DNA of 53,297 bases from Chloroflexi bacterium OLB15 (lineage in GTDB: Bacteria; Chloroflexota; Anaerolineae; Aggregatilineales; Phototrophicaceae): contig LMZS01000190.1 in the NCBI GenBank assembly GCA_001567085.1, positions 1-53,297 on the forward strand. Direction: 5' to 3'. The stretch's first letter is position 1. Each line of letters begins with the position of its first letter. Positions 17,807-26,559 of the stretch are shown piece by piece. Position numbers and translations under genes: made by a program. The notes beneath the pieces were generated by a model. The model had not been told where the DNA came from. It saw only the letters and a list, made by a program, of their open reading frames with translations, and ran no database searches.

Positions 17807-18127
17807 ATGCCAGTTTATACGTACCGCCGAGAGGATGGGACGACGTTCGATTACCGCCAGAAGTTTAGTGATACACCGCTGACGATTGATCCGGAAACGG
17901 GAAAGCCAGTGACGCGCATCGTGCAGGCGGCGGGCATCATTTTTAAAGGCAGTGGGTTCTATATCAACGACAGCAAAGGGGCGTCAAAGTCCAGCACTAC
18001 CGTGCCTGCTGCGTCCAAACCCGCTGAAAATGGCGCGAAAGAGGCGAAAGAAACCAAAAGTGAAGCCCTTCCGGCTAAAGAGAAGGCTTCTGCTCCGGCT
18101 AGCACAACCTCTGCTGCTGCTGATTAA
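17807..18127 (+). CDS. FmdB-like protein without zinc-ribbon cysteines
   Basis: 106 residues. The first ~57 follow the FmdB regulatory-protein pattern closely: MPVYTYRREDG, FSDTPLTIDPETGKPVTRIVQ and FKGSGFYINDSK. In the usual family these same positions hold two CxxC pairs that bind zinc; here the places are taken by Arg8, Gly11, Asp28 and Thr31, and the protein has no Cys at all. The C-terminal half is a low-complexity Ala/Lys/Glu/Ser tail. A good ribosome site (AGAGGAA) and its own promoter and terminator argue for a real, expressed gene. The family's role is poorly known; without zinc it may act as a scaffold (inference). Confidence 0.75.
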   Translation: MPVYTYRREDGTTFDYRQKFSDTPLTIDPETGKPVTRIVQAAGIIFKGSGFYINDSKGASKSSTTVPAASKPAENGAKEAKETKSEALPAKEKASAPASTTSAAAD

Positions 18128-18149
18128 GCCAGAATATGATAAAAATACG

Positions 18150-18178
18150 AACGGGGAAGATCATCGCTTCCCCGTTTT
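18150..18178 (+). terminator. Intrinsic terminator after the FmdB-like gene
   Basis: A 10-bp perfect stem (AACGGGGAAG, 18150-18159, with CTTCCCCGTT, 18167-18176), 7-base loop and a TTTT end, 22 bases after the stop codon. Confidence 0.85.
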
Positions 18179-18227
18179 GATTCGCGCAGCGCGGATTAAC
18201 CTCTTGCCCGCCTCATTCCAATCACGA

Positions 18228-19043
18228 TCACGGCGATATTTCAGTCGTGAAGCTGGTATCGCTCAGCTTCTTGATGGCTTCAAAGGCGGCGTCCTGCACC
18301 AGCGCGCTTTCGTCACCAAGTGCTTGCGCCAGCGCATCCATGACACTTTGATCGCCAAGATCGCCCAATGCCACCGCTGAAGCGCGGCGCACCCACTCAT
18401 TGGTGTCGGTCAAACTAGCGACCAGCGCAGGGATAACTTCAGGATTGCCAATCCGCCCAAGCGCTTCGGCGGCTACTTCGCGCACTGAACTGTCAGCGGG
18501 CGATTGCTCCAACGCGCTTAGCAGCGGCTGCACCGCGCGCTCATCGCCAATCCAGCCCAATGCATCCGCTGCCGAGACACGCAGTAACTCGGTATCCTCA
18601 ATCAGCGTATTGATCAGGCTTTCTACCGCGCGCTCATCGCCGGTTCGCCCTAAAAGCTGCATCAAATATGCGCGCTGGTATTCATCATAATGGTCTTGCT
18701 TCAGGGCGTTGGTCAGCTTATCGGCAGTTCCAGAATCGCCGCGCTGCACGATATTCAGCAGGCCGGCGCGCAGGCGCATACCAATGTTCAGCTTTATTAG
18801 TTCCCATAAGCGGCTGCTGGATGTGCCGAGCAAGGTATCCACCATCGGCGGCGCGGCAGCCGCAGCGCCAATTTTCACCAGCGCTGAAAATGCTGAATAC
18901 TGCGACTTGGCATCGCTGTGCTGCAAGCACGCTACAAGCGCTTCTACGGCCGCCGGATCGCGTATTTCGCCCAGCATCCTGGCCGCATCACAGCGGGCGG
19001 GAATATCATCAAGAGCTAAAGCTGCCAGATACTGTTCAATCAT
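18228..19043 (-). CDS. HEAT-repeat (PBS-lyase type) protein
   Basis: 271 residues built of ~30-residue helical repeats, for example RCDAARMLGEIRDPAAVEAL, VSAADALGWIGDERAVQPLL, EVAAEALGRIGNPEVIPALV and RASAVALGDLGDQSVMDALA. The spacing and the conserved Ala-Leu-Gly-x-Ile-Gly/Asp-Pro turns are those of the HEAT_2/PBS lyase HEAT-like family. No signal peptide or membrane segment, so probably cytoplasmic. Such proteins are usually protein-binding scaffolds; there is no sign of phycobilin chemistry. The start lies 12 bases after the stop of dtd on the same strand, so they are likely co-transcribed, although a functional link is not evident. Confidence 0.85.
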   Translation of the reverse strand: MIEQYLAALALDDIPARCDAARMLGEIRDPAAVEALVACLQHSDAKSQYSAFSALVKIGAAAAAPPMVDTLLGTSSSRLWELIKLNIGMRLRAGLLNIVQRGDSGTADKLTNALKQDHYDEYQRAYLMQLLGRTGDERAVESLINTLIEDTELLRVSAADALGWIGDERAVQPLLSALEQSPADSSVREVAAEALGRIGNPEVIPALVASLTDTNEWVRRASAVALGDLGDQSVMDALAQALGDESALVQDAAFEAIKKLSDTSFTTEISP

Positions 19044-19055
19044 TGTAGTCTCGTT

Positions 19056-19517
19056 TCAATTTCCAGAACTCAGATCATCCGAATCCAGCAGAATAGTCAC
19101 TGGGCCATCATTGAAAATTTCGACGCGCATGTTTGCGCCGAAAACGCCAGTTTCGACCCGTTGAATGCCTTCCGCCTTCAGTGCGGCGGTAAAAGCATCC
19201 ACCAGCGGCGAGGCGGCGTCCGGCAGCGCGGCATCAATAAAACTGGGACGCCGGCCTTTACGAGCGTCGGCATACAGCGTAAACTGCGATACCACCAGTA
19301 TATCCGCGCCAATGTCCAGGGCAGATAGATTCATCTTGCCCTGTGCATCTTCAAACACGCGCAGGTTAGCAGTTTTACGCGCCAGCAGTTCGACGTGGGC
19401 GAGGGTATCAGAGTGGGTAATGCCGACCAGCGCCACAAAACCACGCTCGATGCTGCCATTCACTATTTCATTGATAAGGACGCGGCCTTGAGTGACGCGT
19501 TGAAGTAAAACACGCAT
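19056..19517 (-). CDS. dtd: D-aminoacyl-tRNA deacylase
   Basis: 153 residues, near the usual ~145-150. It removes D-amino acids (and glycine from tRNA-Ala) mis-attached to tRNAs, a proofreading step in the cytoplasm. It shows the two defining motifs: SQFTLYAD near the middle and NDGPVTILLDS at the C-terminal end, whose Gly-Pro pair with a cis peptide bond is what selects the D-amino acid. The N-terminus MRVLLQRVT is canonical. It is the first gene of a two-gene run with the HEAT-repeat protein. A long inverted repeat lies immediately upstream of its start (19519-19579). Confidence 0.95.
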   Translation of the reverse strand: MRVLLQRVTQGRVLINEIVNGSIERGFVALVGITHSDTLAHVELLARKTANLRVFEDAQGKMNLSALDIGADILVVSQFTLYADARKGRRPSFIDAALPDAASPLVDAFTAALKAEGIQRVETGVFGANMRVEIFNDGPVTILLDSDDLSSGN

Positions 19518-19518
19518 A

Positions 19519-19579
19519 GTTGATCAGCTTTCGATGGTAGGATGATGGAATCATACGAAAGCTGGAATATTTGATCAAC
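19519..19579. repeat. Nested inverted repeat upstream of dtd
   Basis: Three nested palindromic pairs share one centre: GTTGATCA (19519-19526) with TGATCAAC (19572-19579), AGCTTTCG (19526-19533) with CGAAAGCT (19556-19563), and ATGAT (19542-19546) with ATCAT (19550-19554). It starts one base before the dtd start codon on the minus strand, so it could be an operator or a 5'-UTR hairpin. The wider gap to 19705 also has TGGACA (19660-19665) facing TGTCCA (19678-19683), just ahead of the kinase-like gene. Confidence 0.5.
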
Positions 19580-19705
19580 CTGACGACGTTTTGCACAGTC
19601 CATCTGCTGACGTACAATTAGACACCAACGTGCATGCCTTTCTTACATATCTTATTAAGTGGACATAAGTTGATTTGTGTCCATCGCGACGATTGAGACC
19701 AGTTA

Positions 19706-22700
19706 ATGGCCGAAGGTTTATTCGATAACCGCTACCGCTACGATTACATCTATCCACGTGGGCGCAGTGGTGAAACCCTGCGCGCAGTGGATATACACGA
19801 AAATGATCGCCTTGTCGTCATTAAACGCCCTGCGCCACAAGATGCGCCGCCGATTCGCGCCGGGCAGGGAAGTTAGCATCCTTAACGAGCGTAAGGCGCT
19901 GCAAAAACTGGCAGGGCAGCCGGCGCTAACCGCGCTTCTTGGCAGCGGGCAGTTCAACGTAGGGGGTGTCGCTCATCAATACATCGTGATCGAGCGCGCT
20001 GAAGGCTACATTGTCGAAGACCTGGTCATTGAGCTGGCTGCCGCTGGCGAACGTATGCCAGAACTGGAAATGCTGGTAGTGGTTGACCGGCTGCTTGAAC
20101 TGCTGGAAGCCGCACATGCTCACGACATTGTTTATAACGACGTTGACGCCAAGCATCTTTTCTGGAATCGGGAACTATATCGCCTTAAGGTGATTGACTG
20201 GGGTAACGCCGTCTTTTTAGAGGGTGAAGAAGGCACGCCGCAGGGGGTTAGCCGCCTCTCGGATGTGTACCAGGTGGGCGAGCTGCTGTATTTCATTGTG
20301 ACCGGCGGCGGGCGCGTGGAAGTGCCGCGTAATATGAACGCCACCGATGATTTTCGGCTGGGCTTTGGCGAAGATGCCGAGCGTCTGCATTCGCGCTTGC
20401 AGGCCATTATCAGCCGCGCGGTACATCCCAACCCGCGCTACCGCTATCAATCTATTTCTGAACTCCGCAAAGACTTGACGGATTACCGCGCACCGGTAGA
20501 ACGTGACCGCGCCGCTATTCTGACCCGCATCACAGATCGTATGCGCCGTGAATTGAGCCGTGATGAGCTTCTGGCGCAGCTGCGCACGCTGGAACCGGTG
20601 CGTCTCTCCGATCCTGGTTTCCCACAAGCGCAGCAGATCGAGCAGGAAATAGAGTCCCGACTTTCGGATTTGCAGGTTTCCGCCGATCTGGACGCGGCGC
20701 GTATTTATCTCGAAAGCGGTAACTGGTCACGCGCTCTTTCGGTATTGGATGAATTGCGCCCGCGCGCGCGCGGCGAAACTGCCACCCTGATCAACCTGCT
20801 TCTGGATTGGGCGGCGCTTTCCAGCGAAACCCAAATCTCCTCGGCAGTGCCGCGCGCTGCTGTGCAGGAAGCCGTATCGCTGATGTTTGAGGGTGATGCC
20901 GCCGAAGCCGCGCGTATCCTGGTGACGCAAACCGAAGGCGATGACCGTGCTTTAGCTTTCCAGTGGCTGCTGGCTGAACGAATCTCCGCGCATATCCCTG
21001 AGATCATGCTGCTGCGGCCAAATCTCTATCGCCTGCAGGTAGCGCTTGCCGATCTTGCTCGCGATGGGCTGGTGGTCGGCGAGCCGCGCGCCTTGCTGAA
21101 CGAAGTCAACGCTTCACTGGATCAGCTTACTGGCTCAACCAGCAACACGGTCATCGAACTGCGCGATGGCTTTCGCTCGGTTGTTGAGCAGCTCAATTCG
21201 CTGGCGCGAATGTTAGAAGCGATGAACGCGGGTTACCACCTGCCGAATAAGCTGCTGCCGATCACCGCGCTTACCAGAGCGATCAACGCGGCAATGGCGC
21301 TTGCCGATAACATGCATGTGATCGGCAAGCAGGCGGTATCCAGCCCGCGCGATGCGCTTGGCGCAGTAGACCATTCACGCCAAATCATCCCCGCTGCGCC
21401 AGCATGGGATGCGGTTGCCCACGAATTGGACGGGCTGTATCAGGTGCTCAGCGGCATGGAATCGTTTATCCCTGCGGCTGATGGGCTGGATATTACGGAA
21501 TGGCTGCAAAGCGCCCATGCGTCCCTTGAGCCGTACAATGCCGGGCTGTTTGATGAAGGCTTGGCGATGATGGTCAACAGGCTTGGGCAGGCACAGGCGG
21601 CATGGGATCAATACGATATTGTCGTCGTGCATGGCCGCAAAGATGATGCAATTGCGGCGCTTCAAAGTATGGAAGATTCGCTGCGGCGGCTAGCCCCTGC
21701 GCTGGCAAATTGGATTGGGCAGCTTCGGGCAGTTGTACGTAATACCAACTATGTTGAACGTAACGCGCTGTTTGGCGCGTTAGGCCGCGCGCTGGCGGAT
21801 GGCTGGGAAAACTTTGATCGCGGAAGGCTGTCCGATGCCGAACGGCTTGGCATTCAGGCTGGTGAAGCAGCGCGTACTGAAAGCGAGCGGGTGGCTGCGC
21901 GGCGTTTGCGAGATCTGTCCCAGCATATGCGTGAATGGGTAGAGCGGGGCGGCATCAATGATATTCGGCGTACTCAGACCACGCTGACCGCCATTGAACT
22001 GCTGTACGCGCCGGATGAAATTAGCCTGCGTGATAGTTTTGCCGCGCAAATGCCCAGTAAGGAAACATATCTCAAGGCGATGAGCAAGGGCTTGATCGAG
22101 CCAATGTCTCAGATGGGCACCGCGCCCGTGCGTGTTTTCTTCGCTAATGTGGTGCTGTATGGCGCATTAGATGCCCGTGAGAACCGTATGGACGATGCCC
22201 TGTTCTGGCGTGATGCCGCCGCGCGAACGCTGGGCGATTTGGGGCCGCGTCATACGCTAACACGCGCGCTGGAAGAATATGTGCAGCAGCGCCGCGATCT
22301 GGAAGCGGCGCAAACCCTGATTTCGACGGTGAATTCGCCATCTGTGCTGCAAAATCTTGATAAAACTCGCCGTTCGCTTGAAGAGAACGCGCAGTCGAAA
22401 TTGATGACCCCCGCGATTCACAGCCTGCGTGAAGTTGAAGCCGCTGCTCGTGATTGGACGGATGGCGAATTTCGTGCGGCAGGAAATAAGCTGGAAAACG
22501 CGGTGAAGTCGGTTGACGAGATCGAGCAGTCCGCGCAGATTACACTGACCCCCTATCGCGCATGGTTGGTGAACCTGATTTCGGTGGCTGCCGGGCTGCA
22601 CACTAACGCGCGCAAGCTGGCGCAGTTGGTGGAAAGTATGCCCGCGCAGCCAACCGACGAACTGCTGCAAGCGCATCGCTACCCTGAAGAAACCACTGTG

Positions 22701-24044
22701 CGGGTGCTGGGTGAACAGTACGCCGTCACCTTACGCCAGTGGCGCGAAATGTATGAAATGTTCTCCGGCGTGTACGCCGATCGCAGCTTACGCCGCAGCT
22801 CCAAGCTGAACCGCCTGAATGACTTTTTCCGGGCGATGTTCATTGATCGGCATCCGGCTTATTCGCTGTATCAACACTGGTATGCCTTAACCGAGCAAAC
22901 GCCGGAATTTCCAGCGCCGCCGACATCTGAGCCTGTGCCGCGCATGTCCGAAGCTGATGAAGTTTTTGAGCCGGCAGCCAGTACAGCCGAAGCGCTTCCC
23001 CCGCTTTATGAGCGTCCGCGCCGCCGTTCGGGGCGTTGGGTTGTGTTCGGGTTACTGGGTGGCATAGGCGTGATTGCAGCGGCGCTGGCGCTCTCAAGTA
23101 ATCAATCCGGCGGGCCTGAAATTCCGCTTACGCGTACTGTAGAAATGGCTTCCCCAACCGATTCTGTTGCGCTGGTAGTCTCGCCTGAGGTATCGGCTGA
23201 AGCCACATCAGAACTTGCGGTGACGAGCGATACAACTGCCGCGCCCACTCGCCCGCCAACCAACGCCCCGACCTCGATCCCGGTGCTGGCAACCATTGGC
23301 GAGCGCCAAACGGAAACCACAGCGCCCACCCGCACGCCTTCGCCTACGCCCACGCCGTCAAATACATATAGCCCAACGCCCTCAGCGACTTTTACCGCGA
23401 CCAGCACCCGCACGCCCACCTTGACCCCTTCGCCAACGCTGCCACCCGGCGGTCTGCATGGCACGCAGGACTTGCTGGAATTAGGCGCGGCGCAGGGGCT
23501 GTTCGATGAAAATGTGTTCTCGCCAAATCTCGAAGAAGATTCATGGCGGCTTGGCAGCGGCGCAGCGCAGGGTGGGGACGTGCTGGCAGTTGCAGTTTCG
23601 GCGGAAGTACTAGATGAAACTTTTGGCAACAACGCTTCCGCCCGTATCGGGCAGGTGGAAGCGTCGCTAATCCTGCAATCTTTTAACCCGCCGTTGATTG
23701 TGGACGAAGATGTATTCTACGGCCTGCTATTGCGTAACGCTGATGATCCTGAACAGGCGGTAGGCGTTCAAATTGACCTGACTTCGCAGGAGATTGTACG
23801 CGTTAGCCAATACGAGAATGGCGATCTTACAGCCATCAGCCAGCGCGCCCTGCAAACCAGCGCCCTGCGTATCCGTTTGACGCGCGACCTGAACAATAAT
23901 ACCGTGAGCATCTTTATCAACGATCAACCGGTAGGCCCGCCGATACCGTTTGTGGAAAGCGATACCCCGGTAGAGCCGGTGCTGTTTGTGCATGACGGCG
24001 GCGTGATTGTGTACGTGAATGACTGGAACTTAAACTTGCGTTGA
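19706..24044 (+). CDS. Large kinase-like transmembrane protein (frameshifted)
   Basis: About 1445 residues once a one-base frame change at ~19860-19870 is allowed. The first frame (ATG 19706 to TAG 19876) encodes the kinase N-lobe start: RGRSGETLRA in place of the glycine loop and the lysine strand LVVIKR (Lys40). The second frame picks up with GREVSILNERKALQKL and carries the rest; its own first ATG (19758) is not a real start. The catalytic loop reads YNDVDAKHLF (Asp145) and the metal loop DWG (Asp164), so both aspartates are kept, but the usual loop Asn is His. A very long Ala/Leu/Arg-rich helical middle (~300-1090), one membrane helix (~1110, WVVFGLLGGIGVIAAALAL), a Pro/Thr-rich linker and a beta-rich C-terminal domain follow. 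Predicted role: membrane signalling, cytoplasmic kinase-like head with an outside sensor. Weak ribosome site. Confidence 0.75.
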
Positions 24045-24160
24045 TGATTTCCGAATTTCGTAAACCAATTTTTGAGTATTGGCGAAGAATTAAGAAAATA
24101 AACGCAAGTGCGTGATAAACTCAGGTAAAGAACGTACGTCTAGGCCAGCAAACGTCAACG

Positions 24161-25303
24161 ATGTCCCAACATTTTATGCCGGCTGCGCACGTCAACTCGA
24201 ACATTCCGCGACTGCTAATCGTTGACGATGACCCCGGAAGCTTAATGCTCTTTGCCCGCGCTTTAGGCCGTGATTGCGAAGTTACGGAAGCCAATAGCGG
24301 CGACGAAGCGCTCGATCTACTTCAAGCGCGGCAGTTTGATGCCGTACTGCTGGACATTATGATGCCCGGCAGCACCGGTATGGATGTGCTGCAAGCCATT
24401 CGCAGTTCAGAAGCGCTGTCTGATTTGCCGGTCATCCTTATTTCTGGGCGGCAGGATAGTCACGACGTGGTGCAGGGGCTTCAGCGCGGCGCGAATGATT
24501 ATGTTTCCAAGCCTGTGAATCTTGCGGTCTTGAAAGCTCGCGTACATAACCAGCTTGCGCTGAAGCAGCTCAATGACGCCTACAAGTCAAAAATTGAAGA
24601 GCTGCGCGAAGCCAAAGAGATGCAAGAGCGCTTTTTGCGTATCGTCTCGCACGATTTGAAAGGGCCGCTCACCAATCTGCGGATGGCACAGTATTTGCTG
24701 CGCGAGATCGCTGGAGATCGCCCACAGGTAGCGTCCATTCTGGATAACATTGACACTACGCTGAACGATATGAACGAGCTGATACGCATTTTTCTGGATG
24801 CGTCTACGTATCAGCCCGCCAGGCTCACGCCTGATCCTCAGGTCTTTGATGCGTCTCAGATCATCCGTAAGGTGGTCGAGCAGTATTCGCTGGCAGCACA
24901 TAACAAAGGCACGCAAATTCGTTATGAGCAGTCGCCATTATCCGTTTATGCCGATCCGCGCTTCTTCTCGCAAATTGCCAGCAATTTGATCAGCAATGCC
25001 ATTAAATACGGCCCGGTGCAGTCAACGGTGACGGTGTGGTGCGAATCGCAGGATGATTTCGCGCAGTTGTGTGTAGCCGATCAGGGGCCGGGCATTCCTC
25101 AGGCTGAGCGCGCCAGGCTGTTCCAGATGTTCAGTCGGTTAAGCACAAAACCGACGGCTGGGGAAAATAGCTCAGGCTTAGGCCTGTGGATTGTGAAGAT
25201 GCTGGCCGAAGCGCAGGGCGGAACTGTCGGCGTAGATTGCCCGCCTGAAGGTGGATCAGTATTTTTCGCAAAAGTTCCGCGCGATATTGCGCGCGGCGCG
25301 TAG
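24161..25303 (+). CDS. Response regulator-histidine kinase hybrid
   Basis: 380 residues, soluble. Residues ~17-125 are a receiver domain with IVDDD, phosphoacceptor Asp65 in LLDIMMPG, and Lys117 in SKPVN. A short coiled linker leads to a HisKA dimerisation domain with His164 in SHDLKGPL, then a HATPase domain: N box SNLISNAIKYG, DQGPGIP, and SSGLGLWIVKMLAEAQGG. All catalytic residues are present. Because the receiver comes first and there is no sensor or membrane segment, it probably takes phosphate or a signal from another kinase and passes it on. It lies 116 bases after the kinase-like gene on the same strand; a functional link is possible but unproven. Confidence 0.9.
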   Translation: MSQHFMPAAHVNSNIPRLLIVDDDPGSLMLFARALGRDCEVTEANSGDEALDLLQARQFDAVLLDIMMPGSTGMDVLQAIRSSEALSDLPVILISGRQDSHDVVQGLQRGANDYVSKPVNLAVLKARVHNQLALKQLNDAYKSKIEELREAKEMQERFLRIVSHDLKGPLTNLRMAQYLLREIAGDRPQVASILDNIDTTLNDMNELIRIFLDASTYQPARLTPDPQVFDASQIIRKVVEQYSLAAHNKGTQIRYEQSPLSVYADPRFFSQIASNLISNAIKYGPVQSTVTVWCESQDDFAQLCVADQGPGIPQAERARLFQMFSRLSTKPTAGENSSGLGLWIVKMLAEAQGGTVGVDCPPEGGSVFFAKVPRDIARGA

Positions 25304-25335
25304 CTCAAACGCTGAAATTAACCCTTATAGTTTGG

Positions 25336-25725
25336 CTATGTGTTGTGCACCGTTCGGCTGCGTGATGCTGGTGCGTCTACCCATACGGGATTCGGCGTGA
25401 TCGAATCTGCGGGGCGTGGGCCAGCATCTTCAACGTCGCTGCTGGAAACCCGGTTGATCGGCACTATCGTCATATCGCTCTCACATAAAATTTGGCAGCT
25501 TAACCGCACTTCACCCAACAGCCCGCGTGCCTCCAACCGCTCTTTCTCGGCTTCAGTCATGCAGGTGGGTTCGCCGCGTATGAACTGAACCCGGCAGGTG
25601 GTGCATTTCGCATGCCCGCCGCAGCGATGCAGAATATCCACGCCATTATCTTCTAATGCCAGCACCAGCCGCTTCCCTGAAGGCGCATGAAACTGGCGAT
25701 CATCTTTGAGCGTAATTTCGGGCAT
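25336..25725 (-). CDS. [2Fe-2S] ferredoxin
   Basis: 129 residues. Cys35, Cys41, Cys44 and Cys77 follow the plant/adrenodoxin-type pattern (CGGHAKCTTC then a distant SCQ), which binds one [2Fe-2S] cluster for electron transfer in the cytoplasm. The domain ends near residue 92; the remaining ~35 residues are a Pro/Ser/Asp-rich tail without known motif. It follows the MaoC-like gene by 23 bases on the same strand and is probably co-transcribed with it. Its partner enzyme is not evident. Confidence 0.88.
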   Translation of the reverse strand: MPEITLKDDRQFHAPSGKRLVLALEDNGVDILHRCGGHAKCTTCRVQFIRGEPTCMTEAEKERLEARGLLGEVRLSCQILCESDMTIVPINRVSSSDVEDAGPRPADSITPNPVWVDAPASRSRTVHNT

Positions 25726-25748
25726 ATAGAATTTGCCTTTGTCGAGAT

Positions 25749-26210
25749 TCAGGATGCAATCGTCGGGCGCTTCAGAAAAAGAGCCGTCCGTGTGACTTCG
25801 ATCACAATATCCCCGTGCTGGTTGCGCCCGATATGTTTTAGGGTGACGATACCCGCTTCAGGCCGTGATCGGCTTTCGCGCTTAGATACAACTTCGCTTT
25901 CCACGTACACCGTATCCCCGTGAAACACTGGACGCGGATGCACGACATTTTCATACGACAGATTGCCGATAATTGTGCCTTGTGTCAAATCGTTCACGCT
26001 GATGCCTACCACCAGCCCAAGCGTGAAAATGCCGTTCACGATGCGCTGCCCAAATTCAGTTTTTGCGGCAAAGTCTTCGTTCAAATGCAGCGGCTGATTA
26101 TTCAGGGTCAGGGCGCTAAACAGCACATTATCGGCTTCGGTGATCGTCCGCCCGATCTCATGCCTATAGATTGCGCCTACTTCAAGGTCTTCAAAATATT
26201 TTCCAGCCAT
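25749..26210 (-). CDS. MaoC-like hydratase/dehydratase
   Basis: 153 residues with the single hot-dog fold of the MaoC family: GKYFEDLEVG at the start, then the hydratase motif region NQPLHLNEDFA (Asp/Asn-x4-His) and FGQRIVNGIFTLGL. Relatives hydrate enoyl-CoA or mesaconyl-type CoA thioesters. The start at 26210 gives the family N-terminus and has GGGA 6 bases before it; ATG 26222 would add four residues. Substrate cannot be assigned; CoA thioester chemistry fits no immediate neighbour. Confidence 0.82.
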   Translation of the reverse strand: MAGKYFEDLEVGAIYRHEIGRTITEADNVLFSALTLNNQPLHLNEDFAAKTEFGQRIVNGIFTLGLVVGISVNDLTQGTIIGNLSYENVVHPRPVFHGDTVYVESEVVSKRESRSRPEAGIVTLKHIGRNQHGDIVIEVTRTALFLKRPTIAS

Positions 26211-26222
26211 ATTTTGTCCCAT

Positions 26223-26559
26223 AGATGAGTTGTGAATGGGGAATAGATGGGCTGGATTGTAACGTTTGTAGGGCTATTCACGAAACTGCCTGAGGTGAGG
26301 GGGGCACTTCAGGCAGCTCGTTGAGGGAAGGGCAGGATATAAAGTCCTACGCCTAAGAGCCTGCTTTGAGTACCAATAAATCGCGTCACTGCTCTATACA
26401 TCAACTGCGCTAGCAAGGCAGGCTCAGTACCATACACTTTAGCGGGCGGCTGTGAATTCGCGGTTAAATGCAAATAAGCAGTTTGTGAGAATAGTATGGA
26501 ATATCATACTAAGGAAAAGGGCGAGACTTTCTCTCGCCCCGCAGGTCTTTTTTGTGAGG
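26223..26559. other. Gene-free stretch with two strong hairpins
   Basis: 337 bases without a credible gene. Hairpin 1: CTGCCTGAGGTG (26286-26297) with CACTTCAGGCAG (26305-26316), 7-base loop. Hairpin 2: GAGCCTGCTTTG (26357-26368) with CAAGGCAGGCTC (26414-26425), 45-base loop; each right-hand side is trailed by AGTACCA (26369-26375, 26426-26432). Each 12-bp stem has one G-U pair that is a mismatch on the minus strand, which favours a plus-strand RNA. A smaller palindrome TAGTATG/CATACTA lies at 26492-26511. No clear promoter is visible. Confidence 0.45.
26519..26539 (-). terminator. Intrinsic terminator for the TPR-like gene
   Basis: An 8-bp perfect stem (GGGCGAGA, 26519-26526, with TCTCGCCC, 26532-26539) around a 5-base loop; read on the minus strand it is followed by TTTTCC. 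It is 20 bases after the stop of the minus-strand gene. Confidence 0.7.

Noticed and set aside
18228..19043. Phycobilin lyase
   Set aside because: The HEAT repeats are shared by many scaffold proteins, and there is no sign of phycobiliproteins here.
19758..19860. ATG 19758 as the start of the large kinase-like gene
   Set aside because: The first ~35 residues from it are unrelated to kinases, while the other frame over the same bases carries the N-lobe.
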